Shown in pieces: positions 45,666 through 55,462 of a stretch of 64,000 nucleotides of DNA. The notes below the pieces were generated by a model. That model was not told the origin of the DNA. It ran no database searches and was given only the letters and a program-made list of their open reading frames with translations. Each line of letters opens with the position of its first letter. The first letter of the stretch is position 1. The position numbers and the translations under genes are program-made. The DNA comes from Paracoccus sp. (in: a-proteobacteria) (GTDB lineage Bacteria > Pseudomonadota > Alphaproteobacteria > Rhodobacterales > Rhodobacteraceae). The DNA lies in assembly GCF_030538655.1 (NCBI RefSeq), contig NZ_JAUNTO010000003.1:1-64000 (forward strand), given 5' to 3'.

Positions 45666-46139
45666 ATGAACCGTGCCTCGTCCTCTCTGGCCAGCGCCGA
45701 CCTCCAGCCCGACCGGCTGGCCGCCAGCCTGTTTTCGGAACTGCTGAGCGCGGATCAACTGTCGCGCACGCTGATTTCACGGGTGCTGCCGCGCGGGATG
45801 CAACTGTCGCATTTTTCCGTGCTGAACCTGCTGGCCCATATCAACGAAGAACGCACCCCCGCCGAACTGGCGGAATCGTTCCGTGTCACCCGCGGCGCGA
45901 TGACGAACACGCTGGCGCGGCTGGAATGGGCCGGGCATGTGCATATCCGCCCCGATTGGGATGACGCCCGGCGCAAATTCGTGTCGATCAGCCCCGCAGG
46001 CCGGGCCGCGCGCGACGCGGCGGTGGCGGCCTTTACGCCGCTGATAACCGATCTGGTCCGCGACATCGGCGCCGAACGGGTCCGCGCCGCCCTGCCCGTC
46101 CTGCGCGAGTTGCGCAAGCGGCTGGAGGTTCAGGGCTGA
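45666..46139 (+). CDS. MarR family transcriptional regulator
   Basis: A 157-residue winged-helix regulator. The HTH is visible as NLLAHINEERTPAELAESFRVTRGAMTNTLARLEWAG, split here only to describe it (about 55-92), followed by the wing IRPDWDDARRKFVSISPAG. MarR proteins usually sense phenolics or oxidants. Ligand and targets are unknown. Its 3' end overlaps that of tenA (convergent) by ten bases. Confidence 0.87.
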   Translation: MNRASSSLASADLQPDRLAASLFSELLSADQLSRTLISRVLPRGMQLSHFSVLNLLAHINEERTPAELAESFRVTRGAMTNTLARLEWAGHVHIRPDWDDARRKFVSISPAGRAARDAAVAAFTPLITDLVRDIGAERVRAALPVLRELRKRLEVQG

Positions 46140-46840
46140 TCCCCTGCCCCACCCGTTTGTCCCGCGTCGGGGCGCAGGCCCATGTCCCAGAATCCGGCCT
46201 CAAGCCGGGTGGCGGTGCGGAACCGTCCGCACAGCGATGGCCAGCGCGGACTGGATTGCGGCTCAGCCCCCAGGCGGCGTTCGGCGGCGGCGTCGATCAG
46301 CGCGCCCACTGACCGGCATAGATCCTGATAATCGGCCCCGCCATAGGTTTTGATCCAGTCGGCGTAGCGATCATCATGCGCCCCGGCCAGCAGCCGCGCC
46401 CCGATGTCGCCATAGCCCAGAACGCAGGGCGCAAGCGCGACCAGCAGATCCAGAAAATCGCCCGAATGCCCCGCATCCAGCACATAGCGGGTATAGGCCA
46501 GATTCTCGATCCGCTCATCCACCGCCGCCAGATCGGCCTCGGACATTCCGGCTTCGGCGCAGATGCCGATATGCAGCGGCAGTTCCAGATGCAGCAGCGC
46601 ATGAACCGTGGCCGCGCAATGGCGCATTTCGTCGATGCTGTCAGCCTTGGTCACGGCCAAGGCCCATGCCCGCGAAAAGTGGATCAGAAACAGATAGTCC
46701 TGCGCCAGATAATGCAGGAATGCCGCGCGCGGCAGCGTTCCGTCGCCCAGTTCGCGGACAAAGCGGTGCCGGGTATAATCGGGCCACAATGCCCCGGCAT
46801 CCGCGCGCCACAGGGAGAAAATCGTGCCGTAATCAGCCAT
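46130..46840 (-). CDS. tenA: TenA family protein (aminopyrimidine aminohydrolase/thiaminase II)
   Basis: A 236-residue all-helical TenA protein that salvages degraded thiamine by hydrolysing aminopyrimidines. Visible features are the catalytic Cys139 in LAPCVLGYGDIG, YLAQDYLFLIHFSRAWALA in the first half, YADWIKTYGGADYQ, and a C-terminal EAGFWDMGL. The C-terminal tail is slightly long. It is followed on the same strand by nothing; ubiG lies upstream, 15 bases away. Confidence 0.87.
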   Translation of the reverse strand: MADYGTIFSLWRADAGALWPDYTRHRFVRELGDGTLPRAAFLHYLAQDYLFLIHFSRAWALAVTKADSIDEMRHCAATVHALLHLELPLHIGICAEAGMSEADLAAVDERIENLAYTRYVLDAGHSGDFLDLLVALAPCVLGYGDIGARLLAGAHDDRYADWIKTYGGADYQDLCRSVGALIDAAAERRLGAEPQSSPRWPSLCGRFRTATRLEAGFWDMGLRPDAGQTGGAGDQP

Positions 46841-46855
46841 GCCGTTTTCCTTGTG

Positions 46856-47602
46856 TCAGGGTGCGCGCGCCGCGATCAGATAGTTCACCGACAGATCGCG
46901 CGGCGACAGGTGAAAGGACCAGCGCAGCGGGTTGAACACGACGCCATGCCGGTCCACCACCTGAGCGCCCGCCCGGTCGATCATCGCCGCCAGTTCGTCG
47001 GGGGTGATAAAGCGGTGCCATTCATGCGTGCCGCGCGGCAGCCAGCGCATCACCCATTCCGCACCGATGATAGCGGCGGCAAAGCTTTGCGGGGTGCGGT
47101 TCAGCGTGGACATGACCAGCAGCCCGCCCGGTTTCAGCAACGACAGGCAGGTGGCGACGAAATCGGCCGGGCCATCGACATGTTCCACGATCTCCAGCGC
47201 CATCACCACATCGAATTGCGCCCCTTCAGCCGCCAGCGATTCTGCTGTCGTGGCGCGATAGTCGATTGCCAGCCCCTGTTGCCGGGCATGGGCCTGCGCC
47301 ACGGCGATGTTGCCCTCGGCCGCGTCGGCGCCGGTGACATCGGCGCCCAGACGGGCCAGCGGTTCGGCCATCAGCCCGCCGCCGCAGCCGATGTCCAGCA
47401 CGCGCAGCCCGGCAAAGGGCTGTGCGCCGCTGCGATCACGGGCGAATTCGGTGGCAATTTGCCGCACGACGTAATCCAGCCGCACCGGGTTCATCAGATG
47501 CAGCGGGCGGAACTTGCCCTTTTCATCCCACCATTCGGCGGCCATCGCCTCGAACTTGGAAACCTCGCTGCTGTCGATGCTGGTCGGGCGGGTGGCGGTC
47601 AT
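46856..47602 (-). CDS. ubiG: Ubiquinone biosynthesis O-methyltransferase UbiG
   Basis: A 248-residue SAM methyltransferase catalysing both O-methylations of ubiquinone synthesis. Motifs are [21 protein letters not shown] near the N-terminus (in two parts), motif [37 protein letters not shown] and the product-side [15 protein letters not shown]. The length is standard. It is upstream of tenA on the same strand, possibly co-transcribed, and divergent from pip. Confidence 0.95.
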   Translation of the reverse strand: MTATRPTSIDSSEVSKFEAMAAEWWDEKGKFRPLHLMNPVRLDYVVRQIATEFARDRSGAQPFAGLRVLDIGCGGGLMAEPLARLGADVTGADAAEGNIAVAQAHARQQGLAIDYRATTAESLAAEGAQFDVVMALEIVEHVDGPADFVATCLSLLKPGGLLVMSTLNRTPQSFAAAIIGAEWVMRWLPRGTHEWHRFITPDELAAMIDRAGAQVVDRHGVVFNPLRWSFHLSPRDLSVNYLIAARAP

Positions 47603-47649
47603 GTCGGCTCCTGCTTGGCGGGATCATGCCTTGGCCTTATACTTGGCCT

Positions 47650-48615
47650 ATGGACAGATTGGCAGAACAAATCGCCGCAGCACCGGCGCGGCTTTATCCC
47701 GCAGCCGAACCGTTCGATCGCCGGATGATCGACCGGGGTGATGGCCATTTCATCTATGTCGAACAATGCGGCCGCCCCGATGGACAGCCGGTGATCGTGC
47801 TGCATGGCGGGCCGGGCGGCGGGTGCAGCCCGTTCATGCGACGGTTTTTCGACCCGGCGCATTACCGCGTCGTGCTGTTCGATCAGCGCGGCTGCGGACG
47901 CTCGCAGCCCCATGCCTCGGTCCATGCGAACACCACCGCGCATCTGATCGGCGACGTTGTGGCAATCCGGGCCGAACTGGGCATCCAGCGCGCGATCCTG
48001 TTCGGCGGCAGCTGGGGCGCCACGCTGGCGCTGGCCGTGGCACAGGCGCAACCCGATGCGGTGACGGCGCTGGTGCTGCGCGGCGTGTTTCTGGGACAGC
48101 GGCGCGAACTGGACTGGTTCTATGGCGGCGGCGCGGGGCGATTTTTCCCCGATCTGTGGGCGCGGTTCTGCGCCCCGATTCCGCCGGACGAACAGGGCGA
48201 CCTGATCGCCGCCTATCACCGCCGCCTGTTCAGTGGCGATCCGGCAACGGAAACCCGCTATGCCGTGCCATGGCTGATGTGGGAAAACGCCCTTGCCGGG
48301 CTGGAATCCAGCAGCAACGCACAGGTGCCCGGCGATTACGCCCGCGCCTTTGCCCGGCTGGAGAACCACTATTTCGTCAACGACTGTTTTCTGGACGAAG
48401 GCCAGTTGCTGCGCGACCGTCCGCGAATCGCGCATCTGCCCTGCATCATCGTGCAAGGCCGCTATGATATGGTCTGCCCACCACAGACGGCGTGGGAACT
48501 GGCGCAGGGCTGGCCGCGCTGCGATCTGCGGATGATCCCCGCCAGCGGCCACGCCCTGTCCGAACCGCGCATTGCCGCCGCCCTTGTGCGCGCGATGGAT
48601 GGGCTGCGCGGCTGA
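47650..48615 (+). CDS. pip: Proline iminopeptidase
   Basis: A 321-residue alpha/beta hydrolase of family S33 removing N-terminal proline from peptides. The oxyanion motif LHGGPGGG, FDQRGCGRS, nucleophile Ser121 (FGGSWGATLALA) and a C-terminal GRYDMVCPP (Asp) and SGHALSEP (His) complete the triad. ATG at 47650 is used because the preceding frame overlaps the divergent ubiG. tspO follows 24 bases later. Confidence 0.92.
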   Translation: MDRLAEQIAAAPARLYPAAEPFDRRMIDRGDGHFIYVEQCGRPDGQPVIVLHGGPGGGCSPFMRRFFDPAHYRVVLFDQRGCGRSQPHASVHANTTAHLIGDVVAIRAELGIQRAILFGGSWGATLALAVAQAQPDAVTALVLRGVFLGQRRELDWFYGGGAGRFFPDLWARFCAPIPPDEQGDLIAAYHRRLFSGDPATETRYAVPWLMWENALAGLESSSNAQVPGDYARAFARLENHYFVNDCFLDEGQLLRDRPRIAHLPCIIVQGRYDMVCPPQTAWELAQGWPRCDLRMIPASGHALSEPRIAAALVRAMDGLRG

Positions 48616-48639
48616 GTTTTTTCGGATACGGACACGCAG

Positions 48640-49092
48640 ATGACATTTCTGATCCTGTTGATCGCCTGCGGTGCCGCCGCTGCAACCGGCGCGCTGTTCC
48701 CGCCCGGCGCATGGTATGACGGCCTGCAAAAGCCGTGGTTCACCCCGCCCGGCTGGGCCTTTCCAGTGGTCTGGATCACGCTTTATGTGCTGATGGCCGG
48801 TGCCGGCGCGCGGCTGGCGCATCTGCCGGGCGCGGGGGTGGTGATGGCGCTGTGGGCGGCGCAGATCGCGCTGAACACGCTGTGGACTCCGGTCTTTTTC
48901 GGCGCGCACCGGATAGGCATGGGCATGGCGGTGATCACGCTGCTGTGGCTGGTGGTGGCGGCGCTGACCGTGCTGGCGCTGCGGCTGGACCGGGTGGCGG
49001 GGGCGATGCTGGTGCCCTATCTGCTGTGGCTGTCGGTCGCGGCAGCGCTGAATTTCAGCATCTGGCAGAACAACCCCGGCGCAGGTGTCTGA
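48640..49092 (+). CDS. tspO: TspO/MBR family protein
   Basis: A 150-residue protein of five membrane helices, rich in Trp. Family motifs are WYDGLQKPWFTPPGWAFPVVW, LYVLMAGAGARL and ALNTLWTPVFFGAHRIG. In Rhodobacter TspO modulates tetrapyrrole metabolism and photosynthesis gene expression; it binds porphyrins and cholesterol. Whether this organism is phototrophic cannot be told here. It lies 24 bases after pip and ends just before the rimP promoter. Confidence 0.9.
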   Translation: MTFLILLIACGAAAATGALFPPGAWYDGLQKPWFTPPGWAFPVVWITLYVLMAGAGARLAHLPGAGVVMALWAAQIALNTLWTPVFFGAHRIGMGMAVITLLWLVVAALTVLALRLDRVAGAMLVPYLLWLSVAAALNFSIWQNNPGAGV

Positions 49093-49100
49093 GCGCCCCC

Positions 49101-49129
49101 TTGCATTGCGGGGCGGTTGTCGCTATATG
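49101..49129 (+). promoter_or_regulatory. Promoter of the rimP-nusA-infB operon
   Basis: TTGCAT (49101-49106) and TATATG (49124-49129) with a 17-base spacer, shortly after the tspO stop. Transcription would begin near 49136, leaving a leader of about 85 bases that contains a terminator-like hairpin. Confidence 0.6.
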
Positions 49130-49181
49130 GCGATTAACAGCGGCGCGGGGGTCCACACCCTGCCCCACCGGATGCAGGATG

Positions 49182-49205
49182 CGGGCCGCTTGAAGGCCCG
49201 TTTTT
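49182..49205 (+). terminator. Intrinsic terminator/attenuator in the rimP leader
   Basis: CGGGCC-gcttgaa-GGCCCG followed by TTTTT, ending 18 bases before the rimP ATG and downstream of the proposed promoter. It may attenuate the operon or simply end tspO transcripts. The stem is short (six G-C pairs) but followed directly by T residues. Confidence 0.6.
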
Positions 49206-49223
49206 CATTTCCGAAAGGATCAC

Positions 49224-49829
49224 ATGTCCAACGATCTGATCGCCAAGACCGCCATCGACCGCAGGCTGGCCGAAATCATCAGCCCGGTGATCGAGGATAT
49301 GGGGTTCGAACTGGTGCGCATCCGCCTGCAAGGCGGCAAGACCGCGACCTTGCAGATCATGGCCGACCGCCCCGAAGGCGGCATCAATGTCGATGACTGC
49401 GCCGATATTTCCGTCGCGGTCAGCGCCACGCTGGACGTGGAAGACCCGCTTGAGGATGCCTATCATCTTGAGGTGTCCAGCCCCGGCATCGACCGGCCGC
49501 TGACCCGGATGAAGGATTTCGAGACTTTCGAGGGGTATGAAGTCAGGCTGGACACCAACCAGCCCATCGACGGGCGCAAACGCTTTAAGGGCGTTCTGGC
49601 CGGGATCGAGGGGGACGAGGTGTTGCTGAACATCGAAGAAGGCACCATCGGGCTGCATTTCGACTGGCTGTCGGATGCGAAACTGGTGCTGACCGACGAC
49701 CTGATCCGCGAAATGTTGCGCCAGAAGAAAGAAGCCGGGGTCGAGATCGGCAATCTCGACGAATCCGCCTTTGACGAGATCGAAACCGACGACAACGAAG
49801 GTGCCGACAGCACCGACACCAAGGAGTGA
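49224..49829 (+). CDS. rimP: Ribosome maturation factor RimP
   Basis: A 201-residue 30S assembly factor. N-terminal [22 protein letters not shown] (in two parts) and [22 protein letters not shown] are family signatures; the C-terminal half is the SH3-like domain. The C-terminus is strongly acidic. GAAAGGA precedes the ATG. It begins the conserved order rimP-nusA-ylxR-infB; nusA starts 6 bases after its stop. Confidence 0.94.
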   Translation: MSNDLIAKTAIDRRLAEIISPVIEDMGFELVRIRLQGGKTATLQIMADRPEGGINVDDCADISVAVSATLDVEDPLEDAYHLEVSSPGIDRPLTRMKDFETFEGYEVRLDTNQPIDGRKRFKGVLAGIEGDEVLLNIEEGTIGLHFDWLSDAKLVLTDDLIREMLRQKKEAGVEIGNLDESAFDEIETDDNEGADSTDTKE

Positions 49830-49835
49830 ACAGGC

Positions 49836-51446
49836 ATGGCGATCACCTCTGCCAACCAGCTTGAACTGTTGCAGACCGCCGAAGCGGTTGCCCGCGAAAA
49901 GATGATCGAACCGGAACTGGTCATCGAAGCGATGGAGGACAGTCTGGCCCGTGCCGCCAAGTCGCGTTACGGCGCGGAAATGGACATCCGGGTCAAGATC
50001 GACCGCAAGACCGGAAACGCCACCTTTACCCGCGTGCGCACCGTGGTCGAAGATGACGCGGTGGAAAATTATCAGGCCGAACTGACCGTCGAACAGGCCC
50101 GCCCCTATCTGGCCGATCCGCAGGTCGGCGACATCATCTCGGACGAGGTGCCACCGGTCGAACTGGGCCGCATCGCCGCGCAATCAGCCAAGCAGGTCAT
50201 CCTGCAACGCGTCCGCGAGGCGGAACGTGACCGCCAGTATGAAGAATTCAAGGACCGCGCCGGCACCATCATCAACGGCGTCGTCAAGCGCGAAGAATAC
50301 GGCAACATCATCGTTGACGTGGGCCGGGGCGAGGCGATCCTGCGCCGGAACGAGAAAATCGGCCGCGAAAGCTATCGCCCGAACGACCGCATCCGCGCCT
50401 ATGTCAAGGACGTGCGCCGCGAAACCCGTGGCCCGCAGATTTTCCTCAGCCGCACCGATCCGCAGTTCATGGCGGAACTGTTCAAGATGGAAGTGCCGGA
50501 AATCTATGACGGCGTGATCGAGATCAAAGCCGTCGCCCGCGACCCCGGCTCTCGCGCCAAGATCGCCGTGATTTCCTATGACAACTCCATCGATCCGGTG
50601 GGCGCTTGCGTGGGGATGCGCGGCAGCCGCGTTCAGGCCGTTGTCGGCGAATTGCAGGGCGAAAAGATCGACATCATCCCGTGGTCGGAAGATCAGGCCA
50701 CCTTCCTTGTGAACGCGCTGCAACCGGCCGAGGTCAGCAAGGTCGTGTTCGACGAGGACGCGACCCGCATCGAAGTCGTGGTCCCCGACGAACAGCTGTC
50801 GCTGGCCATTGGTCGCCGCGGCCAGAACGTGCGTCTGGCCAGCCAGTTGACCGGGTTGGACATCGACATTCTGACCGAGGAAGAAGAATCGAAACGCCGT
50901 CAGGCCGAATTCAACGCCCGCACCCAGTTGTTCATGGACAAGCTGGATCTGGACGAATTCTTCGCTCAGCTTCTGGTGGCCGAAGGCTTTACCAATCTGG
51001 AAGAGGTCGCCTATGTCGAGATCGACGAACTGCTGTCGATCGAAGGCGTCGATGAGGACACGGCAGGCGAATTGCAGGCCCGCGCCCGCGACGTGCTGGA
51101 GGCGGCGAACCGCGCCGCTTTGGAAAACGCGCGCGCCTTGGGCGCCGAGGACAGCCTGATTGAATTCGAGGGGCTGAATCCCCAGATGGTCGAGGCGCTG
51201 GCCAAGGATGGCGTAAAAACGCTGGAAGATTTCGCCACCTGCGCCGATTGGGAACTGGCGGGCGGCTGGACCACGGTGGACGGCGCGCGCGTCAAGGATG
51301 ACGGACTGCTGGAATCCTTTGGTGTGACACTGGAAACCGCGCAGGATCTGGTGATGACCGCGCGCGTCATGCTGGGCTGGGTCGATCCGGCGGAACTGGA
51401 AACTGCTACCGCCGAAGGCACCGAAGAAGAGGAGGCCGGGGCGTAA
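49836..51446 (+). CDS. nusA: Transcription termination/antitermination factor NusA
   Basis: A 536-residue RNA polymerase-binding factor. Domains in order: N-terminal polymerase-binding domain (1-130), S1 (about 135-200; [21 protein letters not shown]), KH1 and KH2 (about 205-350; [37 protein letters not shown]), then C-terminal helix-hairpin-helix acidic repeats and an acidic tail. It controls pausing, termination and rRNA antitermination. It sits between rimP and ylxR in the expected order. Confidence 0.96.
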   Translation: MAITSANQLELLQTAEAVAREKMIEPELVIEAMEDSLARAAKSRYGAEMDIRVKIDRKTGNATFTRVRTVVEDDAVENYQAELTVEQARPYLADPQVGDIISDEVPPVELGRIAAQSAKQVILQRVREAERDRQYEEFKDRAGTIINGVVKREEYGNIIVDVGRGEAILRRNEKIGRESYRPNDRIRAYVKDVRRETRGPQIFLSRTDPQFMAELFKMEVPEIYDGVIEIKAVARDPGSRAKIAVISYDNSIDPVGACVGMRGSRVQAVVGELQGEKIDIIPWSEDQATFLVNALQPAEVSKVVFDEDATRIEVVVPDEQLSLAIGRRGQNVRLASQLTGLDIDILTEEEESKRRQAEFNARTQLFMDKLDLDEFFAQLLVAEGFTNLEEVAYVEIDELLSIEGVDEDTAGELQARARDVLEAANRAALENARALGAEDSLIEFEGLNPQMVEALAKDGVKTLEDFATCADWELAGGWTTVDGARVKDDGLLESFGVTLETAQDLVMTARVMLGWVDPAELETATAEGTEEEEAGA

Positions 51447-51461
51447 GTCCCGGACCCGCCG

Positions 51462-52079
51462 ATGACCCGTGGGGGGCGCGACAAGGACCGCGATCAGCCG
51501 GAACGGCGCTGTATCGCAACGGGCGAAAGCCAGCCCAAGCATGGGCTGGTCCGCTTTGTCGCGGCACCCGACGGCACGGTGGTGGCGGATCTGGCCGAAA
51601 AACTGCCGGGCCGTGGCATGTGGGTTGCCGCCGACCGTGCGGCGATTGAAAAGGCGGCGGCAAAGGGGCTGTTTTCCCGCGCCGCGCGCACGCCGCTGGG
51701 GGCGCCCGACGATCTGGCCGATCAGGTCGAAGCCGGGCTGGCACGGCGGGTGGTGGATCTGGTCTCGCTGGCACGCAAGGCGGGCAATGCGGTGGCCGGG
51801 TTTGAAAAGGTAAAGGGCTGGCTGGCCGAGGGCCGGGCAAAGGTTTTGCTGCAAGCCAGCGACGGGTCGGACAGGGGCAAGGGCAAGCTGTGGACGCCCA
51901 CGGGCGGACGCTGGTTCGGCTGCCTGACGGCCTCAGAATTGGGTTTGTCCTTTGGGCGCGATCATGTCATACACGGCGCGCTTGCGCCGGGTGGGTTGAC
52001 CGACAAAGTGATACGGGATGCGGGCAGACTGACGGGTCTGCGCGGGCATGACGGCGGTTCGTCCGCCGAGAAGGAATGA
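51462..52079 (+). CDS. YlxR/L7Ae RNA-binding protein
   Basis: A 205-residue protein combining a YlxR (DUF448) domain at about 1-95 (RRCIATGESQPKHGLVRFV, LPGRGMWVAADR) with an L7Ae-type RNA-binding domain at about 95-180 (SLARKAGNAVAGFEKV). This fusion is usual between nusA and infB in alphaproteobacteria. It probably binds RNA or DNA, but its role is not settled. It is 15 bases after nusA and 6 bases before infB. Confidence 0.88.
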   Translation: MTRGGRDKDRDQPERRCIATGESQPKHGLVRFVAAPDGTVVADLAEKLPGRGMWVAADRAAIEKAAAKGLFSRAARTPLGAPDDLADQVEAGLARRVVDLVSLARKAGNAVAGFEKVKGWLAEGRAKVLLQASDGSDRGKGKLWTPTGGRWFGCLTASELGLSFGRDHVIHGALAPGGLTDKVIRDAGRLTGLRGHDGGSSAEKE

Positions 52080-52085
52080 TGACGA

Positions 52086-54692
52086 ATGAGCGATAAAGAC
52101 GGCAAGAAACCTCTGGGTCTGGGCGGCGGGCGTCCCGGCCAGGTCAAGCAAAGCTTTTCCCACGGCCGCACGAAAAGCGTCGTCGTCGAGACCAAGCGCA
52201 AGCGCGTTGTGGTGCCCAAGGCGGGTGCGGGCGCCACGGGTGACAAACCGCGCGTAACACCCGAATCCGCCGCCGCCGCTGTGGCCGCATCCTCGCGCCG
52301 CCCCGCCGGTCTGTCCGAGGCCGAAATGGAGCGCCGCCTGCGCGCCCTTGCCGCCGCCAAGGCGCGCGAGGAAGAAGAAACCGCGCAACGCGCCGCCGAG
52401 GAAAAGGCACGCGAGGAAGAGCGTGAACGCCGCCGGGCCGAGCTGGAGGCCAAGGAACGCGAAGAGCGCGAGCGCGAGGAAGCCCTGCGCGCCAAGGAAG
52501 AAGAAGACGCCCGTCGCACCCGCGAAGCCGCCGAGGCCGCCGAGGCGGAAAAAGCCGCCCGTGCTGCGGCCCGCCGCGACGAAGGTGCCGCACGCCCGGC
52601 CGCGCCCGCCGCACGCGCGCCGCGCGCCGCCGCGCCGACCCCGCAGGACCGCGCCGCCGCCGAGGCCGCTGCTTCGCGCGCCGAAACCAAAGGCGTCAGC
52701 GCCACCGGCCCGCGCCGCTCCAGCCCCGGCCCGGATCGCGACCGCAACAACGACCGCGATGCGCGCGGCAAGGGTGCGAACCGCGACGAAAACCGCCGCA
52801 CGGGGAAACTGTCGCTGAATCAGGCGCTGGATGGTGGTGAGGGCGGGCGTCAGCGCAGCCTTGCCGCGATGAAGCGCAAGCAGGAAAAAGCCCGGCAAAA
52901 GGCCATGGGCGGCGCGATGCGCGCCGAAAAGCAGGCGCGCGACGTGCAACTGCCGGAAACCATTGTCGTCAGCGAACTGGCCAACCGGATGGCGGAACGC
53001 GCCGCCGATGTGGTCAAGGCGCTGATGAAAATGGGCATGATGGTCACGGCAAACCAGACCATCGACGCCGACACCGCCGAACTGGTGATCGACGAATTCG
53101 GCCATAACGCCGTGCGCGTGTCGGATGCCGACGTTGAACAGGTCATCGACACGGTCGAGGACAAGGCCGAAGACCTGCAATCGCGCCCGCCGATCATCAC
53201 GATCATGGGCCATGTTGACCACGGCAAGACCTCACTGCTGGATGCGATCCGCAAGGCGAACGTCGTCTCGGGCGAGGCTGGCGGGATTACCCAGCACATC
53301 GGTGCCTATCAGGTGAAAACGGAATCGGGGGCGGTGCTGACCTTCCTCGACACACCGGGCCACGCGGCCTTTACCTCGATGCGGGCACGTGGTGCGCAGG
53401 TGACGGATATTGTCGTGCTGGTGGTGGCCGCCGATGACGCGGTGATGCCGCAGACGGTCGAGGCGATCAACCACGCCAAGGCCGCCGGTGTGCCGATGAT
53501 CGTCGCCATCAACAAGGTCGACAAACCGCAGGCCGACCCGCAAAAGGTCCGCACCGACCTGTTGCAGCACGAAGTCGTGGTCGAGGCGATGTCGGGCGAG
53601 GTGCAGGATGTCGAAGTGTCGGCCAAGACCGGCCAGGGCCTGGACAACCTTCTGGAAGCCATTGCTTTGCAAGCGGAAATTCTGGAACTGAAGGCTAACC
53701 CGAAACGCGCGGCCCAAGGTGCGGTGATCGAGGCGCAGCTTGACGTGGGCCGCGGTCCGGTGGCGACGGTTCTGGTGCAGAACGGCACCTTGAAACGCGG
53801 CGACATCTTTGTTGTCGGCGAACAGTGGGGCAAGGTCCGCGCGCTGATTAACGACAAGGGCGAACGCGTGGACGAAGCCGCGCCTTCGGTTCCGGTCGAG
53901 GTGCTGGGCCTGAACGGCACGCCCGAGGCAGGTGACGTGCTGAACGTCGTCGATACCGAGGCGCATGCCCGCGAAATCGCCGATTACCGAATGCAGGCCG
54001 CCAAGGACAAACGCGCCGCCGCCGGTGCCGCGATCACGCTGGATCAGATGCTGGCCAAGGCCAAGGCGGATGAAAACGTCGCCGAACTGCCCGTGGTGGT
54101 CAAAGCCGATGTGCAGGGTTCTGCCGAAGCCATCGTTCAGGCGCTGGAAAAGGTCGGCAACGACGAAGTGCGCGTCCGCGTGCTGCATTACGGCGTCGGC
54201 GCGATCACCGAATCCGACATCGGTCTGGCCGAGGCCAGCCGCGCGCCGGTGATCGGGTTCAACGTGCGGGCGAACGCCCCGGCGCGCAATGCCGCCAACC
54301 AGAAAGGGGTCGAGATCCGCTATTACTCGATCATCTATGATCTGGTGGATGACATCAAAGCCGCCGCCTCGGGCCTGCTGTCCGCCGAAGTGCGTGAAAA
54401 CTTTATCGGCTATGCCGAGATCAAGGAAACCTTCCGCGTGTCGGGCGTCGGCACCGTGGCGGGCTGTCTTGTCACCGAAGGCGTGGCCCGCCGCTCGGCC
54501 GGCGTGCGCCTGCTGCGCGACAACGTGGTGATCCACGAAGGCACGCTGAAGACGCTGAAACGCTTTAAGGATGAGGTCAAAGAGGTCCAGTCCGGTCAGG
54601 AATGCGGCATGGCCTTTGAAAACTATGACGATATTCGCAAAGGCGACGTCATCGAAATCTTTGAGCGCGAGGAAGTCGAGCGCAAGCTGTAA
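52086..54692 (+). CDS. infB: Translation initiation factor IF-2
   Basis: An 868-residue GTPase that delivers initiator tRNA to the 30S subunit. The first 300 residues are a low-complexity Ala/Glu/Arg-rich linker, mostly helical charged repeats, as in alphaproteobacterial IF-2. The G domain shows G1 [12 protein letters not shown] (about 374-385), G3 DTPGHAAF (about 420) and G4 NKVDKP (about 475). The C-terminal beta-barrel domains are complete. A strong terminator follows. It is the last gene of the rimP operon. Confidence 0.97.
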   Translation: MSDKDGKKPLGLGGGRPGQVKQSFSHGRTKSVVVETKRKRVVVPKAGAGATGDKPRVTPESAAAAVAASSRRPAGLSEAEMERRLRALAAAKAREEEETAQRAAEEKAREEERERRRAELEAKEREEREREEALRAKEEEDARRTREAAEAAEAEKAARAAARRDEGAARPAAPAARAPRAAAPTPQDRAAAEAAASRAETKGVSATGPRRSSPGPDRDRNNDRDARGKGANRDENRRTGKLSLNQALDGGEGGRQRSLAAMKRKQEKARQKAMGGAMRAEKQARDVQLPETIVVSELANRMAERAADVVKALMKMGMMVTANQTIDADTAELVIDEFGHNAVRVSDADVEQVIDTVEDKAEDLQSRPPIITIMGHVDHGKTSLLDAIRKANVVSGEAGGITQHIGAYQVKTESGAVLTFLDTPGHAAFTSMRARGAQVTDIVVLVVAADDAVMPQTVEAINHAKAAGVPMIVAINKVDKPQADPQKVRTDLLQHEVVVEAMSGEVQDVEVSAKTGQGLDNLLEAIALQAEILELKANPKRAAQGAVIEAQLDVGRGPVATVLVQNGTLKRGDIFVVGEQWGKVRALINDKGERVDEAAPSVPVEVLGLNGTPEAGDVLNVVDTEAHAREIADYRMQAAKDKRAAAGAAITLDQMLAKAKADENVAELPVVVKADVQGSAEAIVQALEKVGNDEVRVRVLHYGVGAITESDIGLAEASRAPVIGFNVRANAPARNAANQKGVEIRYYSIIYDLVDDIKAAASGLLSAEVRENFIGYAEIKETFRVSGVGTVAGCLVTEGVARRSAGVRLLRDNVVIHEGTLKTLKRFKDEVKEVQSGQECGMAFENYDDIRKGDVIEIFEREEVERKL

Positions 54693-54716
54693 CGGCCTGC
54701 GCTTCTGCGGAACAGA

Positions 54717-54744
54717 AAACGGGGCGCCTTCTGGCGCCCCGTTT
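54717..54744 (+). terminator. Terminator of the rimP-infB operon
   Basis: A perfect 12-base-arm inverted repeat AAACGGGGCGCC/GGCGCCCCGTTT with a TTCT loop, 24 bases after infB. Confidence 0.92.
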
Positions 54745-54813
54745 CAGTTTCAGTGCGAACTGTCGTGTGTGTGTGCGATCGACAAATCTTAGAACGTCCC
54801 CGTTGATGGTGGA

Positions 54814-54939
54814 TCAGTTGACGGGGCGCCCTTCGAATGTTCTGGCACCAACACGCACGACAATGTTTCCGTTGGAGACCTGCCGTTCATACATGCCTTG
54901 AACGAACACGCAGCTTCCGATGACAATCGTGCGGATCAT
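54814..54939 (-). CDS. Small conserved-looking protein of 41 residues
   Basis: The frame begins MIRTIVIGSCVFVQGMYERQ and ends FEGRPVN. An excellent ribosome binding site (GAGGAGGAGAGG) lies about 8 bases upstream of the ATG, and an AT-rich leader with a 16-bp palindrome precedes it. The peptide is a single compact unit of alternating hydrophobic residues, compatible with a small beta-structured protein. I recall similar short proteins in other Rhodobacterales but cannot confirm this here. The function is unknown. It was too short to be listed among longer frames. Confidence 0.65.
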   Translation of the reverse strand: MIRTIVIGSCVFVQGMYERQVSNGNIVVRVGARTFEGRPVN

Positions 54940-54997
54940 GGTCCAGTCCTCTCCTCCTCAAGAGAATTCAACCGTAACACGATGAAAACTAACTTTT

Positions 54998-55013
54998 GGT
55001 TAAAATTTTAACC
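54998..55013. repeat. Perfect 16-bp AT-rich palindrome
   Basis: GGTTAAAATTTTAACC, self-complementary throughout, 58 bases upstream of the small ORF start and 51 bases after the mutT stop. It may be a protein-binding site for the small gene promoter. Confidence 0.5.
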
Positions 55014-55063
55014 TTCTTGACAAGATTATGACGGAAGGCAGGGCAATCGGAAAACATGTTGCC

Positions 55064-55462
55064 CTAAAGCCACAGTCTAATTGTGGGAATAAGCGGAATA
55101 TCCGCCGGTGGCATAGGATAATCGCTTAATTTTTCAGCACGAACCCAAACCAATTCCTGCCCTTCGCGCGGATGAGCGATTCCTTGCCAACGGCGGCAGG
55201 CGAACAGCGGCATCAACAGGTGAAAATCCTCATAGGAATGGCTGGCGAAGGTCAGGGGGGCAAGGCAGGAATGCCAGGTCTCGATCCCCAATTCTTCGTG
55301 CAACTCGCGAATCAGAGCGGCTTCGGGGGTTTCACCGGGTTCGACCTTGCCGCCCGGAAACTCCCACAGACCGGCCATGGATTTACCCTCGGGGCGGCGT
55401 GCCAGCAGCACGCGCCCGTCGGGGTCAATCAGCAGAACGGCGGCGACGAGAACGGTTTTCAC
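55064..55462 (-). CDS. mutT: 8-oxo-dGTP diphosphatase MutT
   Basis: A 132-residue NUDIX hydrolase cleansing oxidised dGTP from the nucleotide pool. The NUDIX box GGKVEPGETPEAALIRELHEELG lies at about 37-59 (given here as start GGKVEPGETPE and end RELHEELG). The LLARRPEGKSMAGLWEFPGG stretch is typical of MutT. Its start overlaps the argJ stop by four bases, so the two are cotranslated from one message. Confidence 0.93.
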   Translation of the reverse strand: MKTVLVAAVLLIDPDGRVLLARRPEGKSMAGLWEFPGGKVEPGETPEAALIRELHEELGIETWHSCLAPLTFASHSYEDFHLLMPLFACRRWQGIAHPREGQELVWVRAEKLSDYPMPPADIPLIPTIRLWL

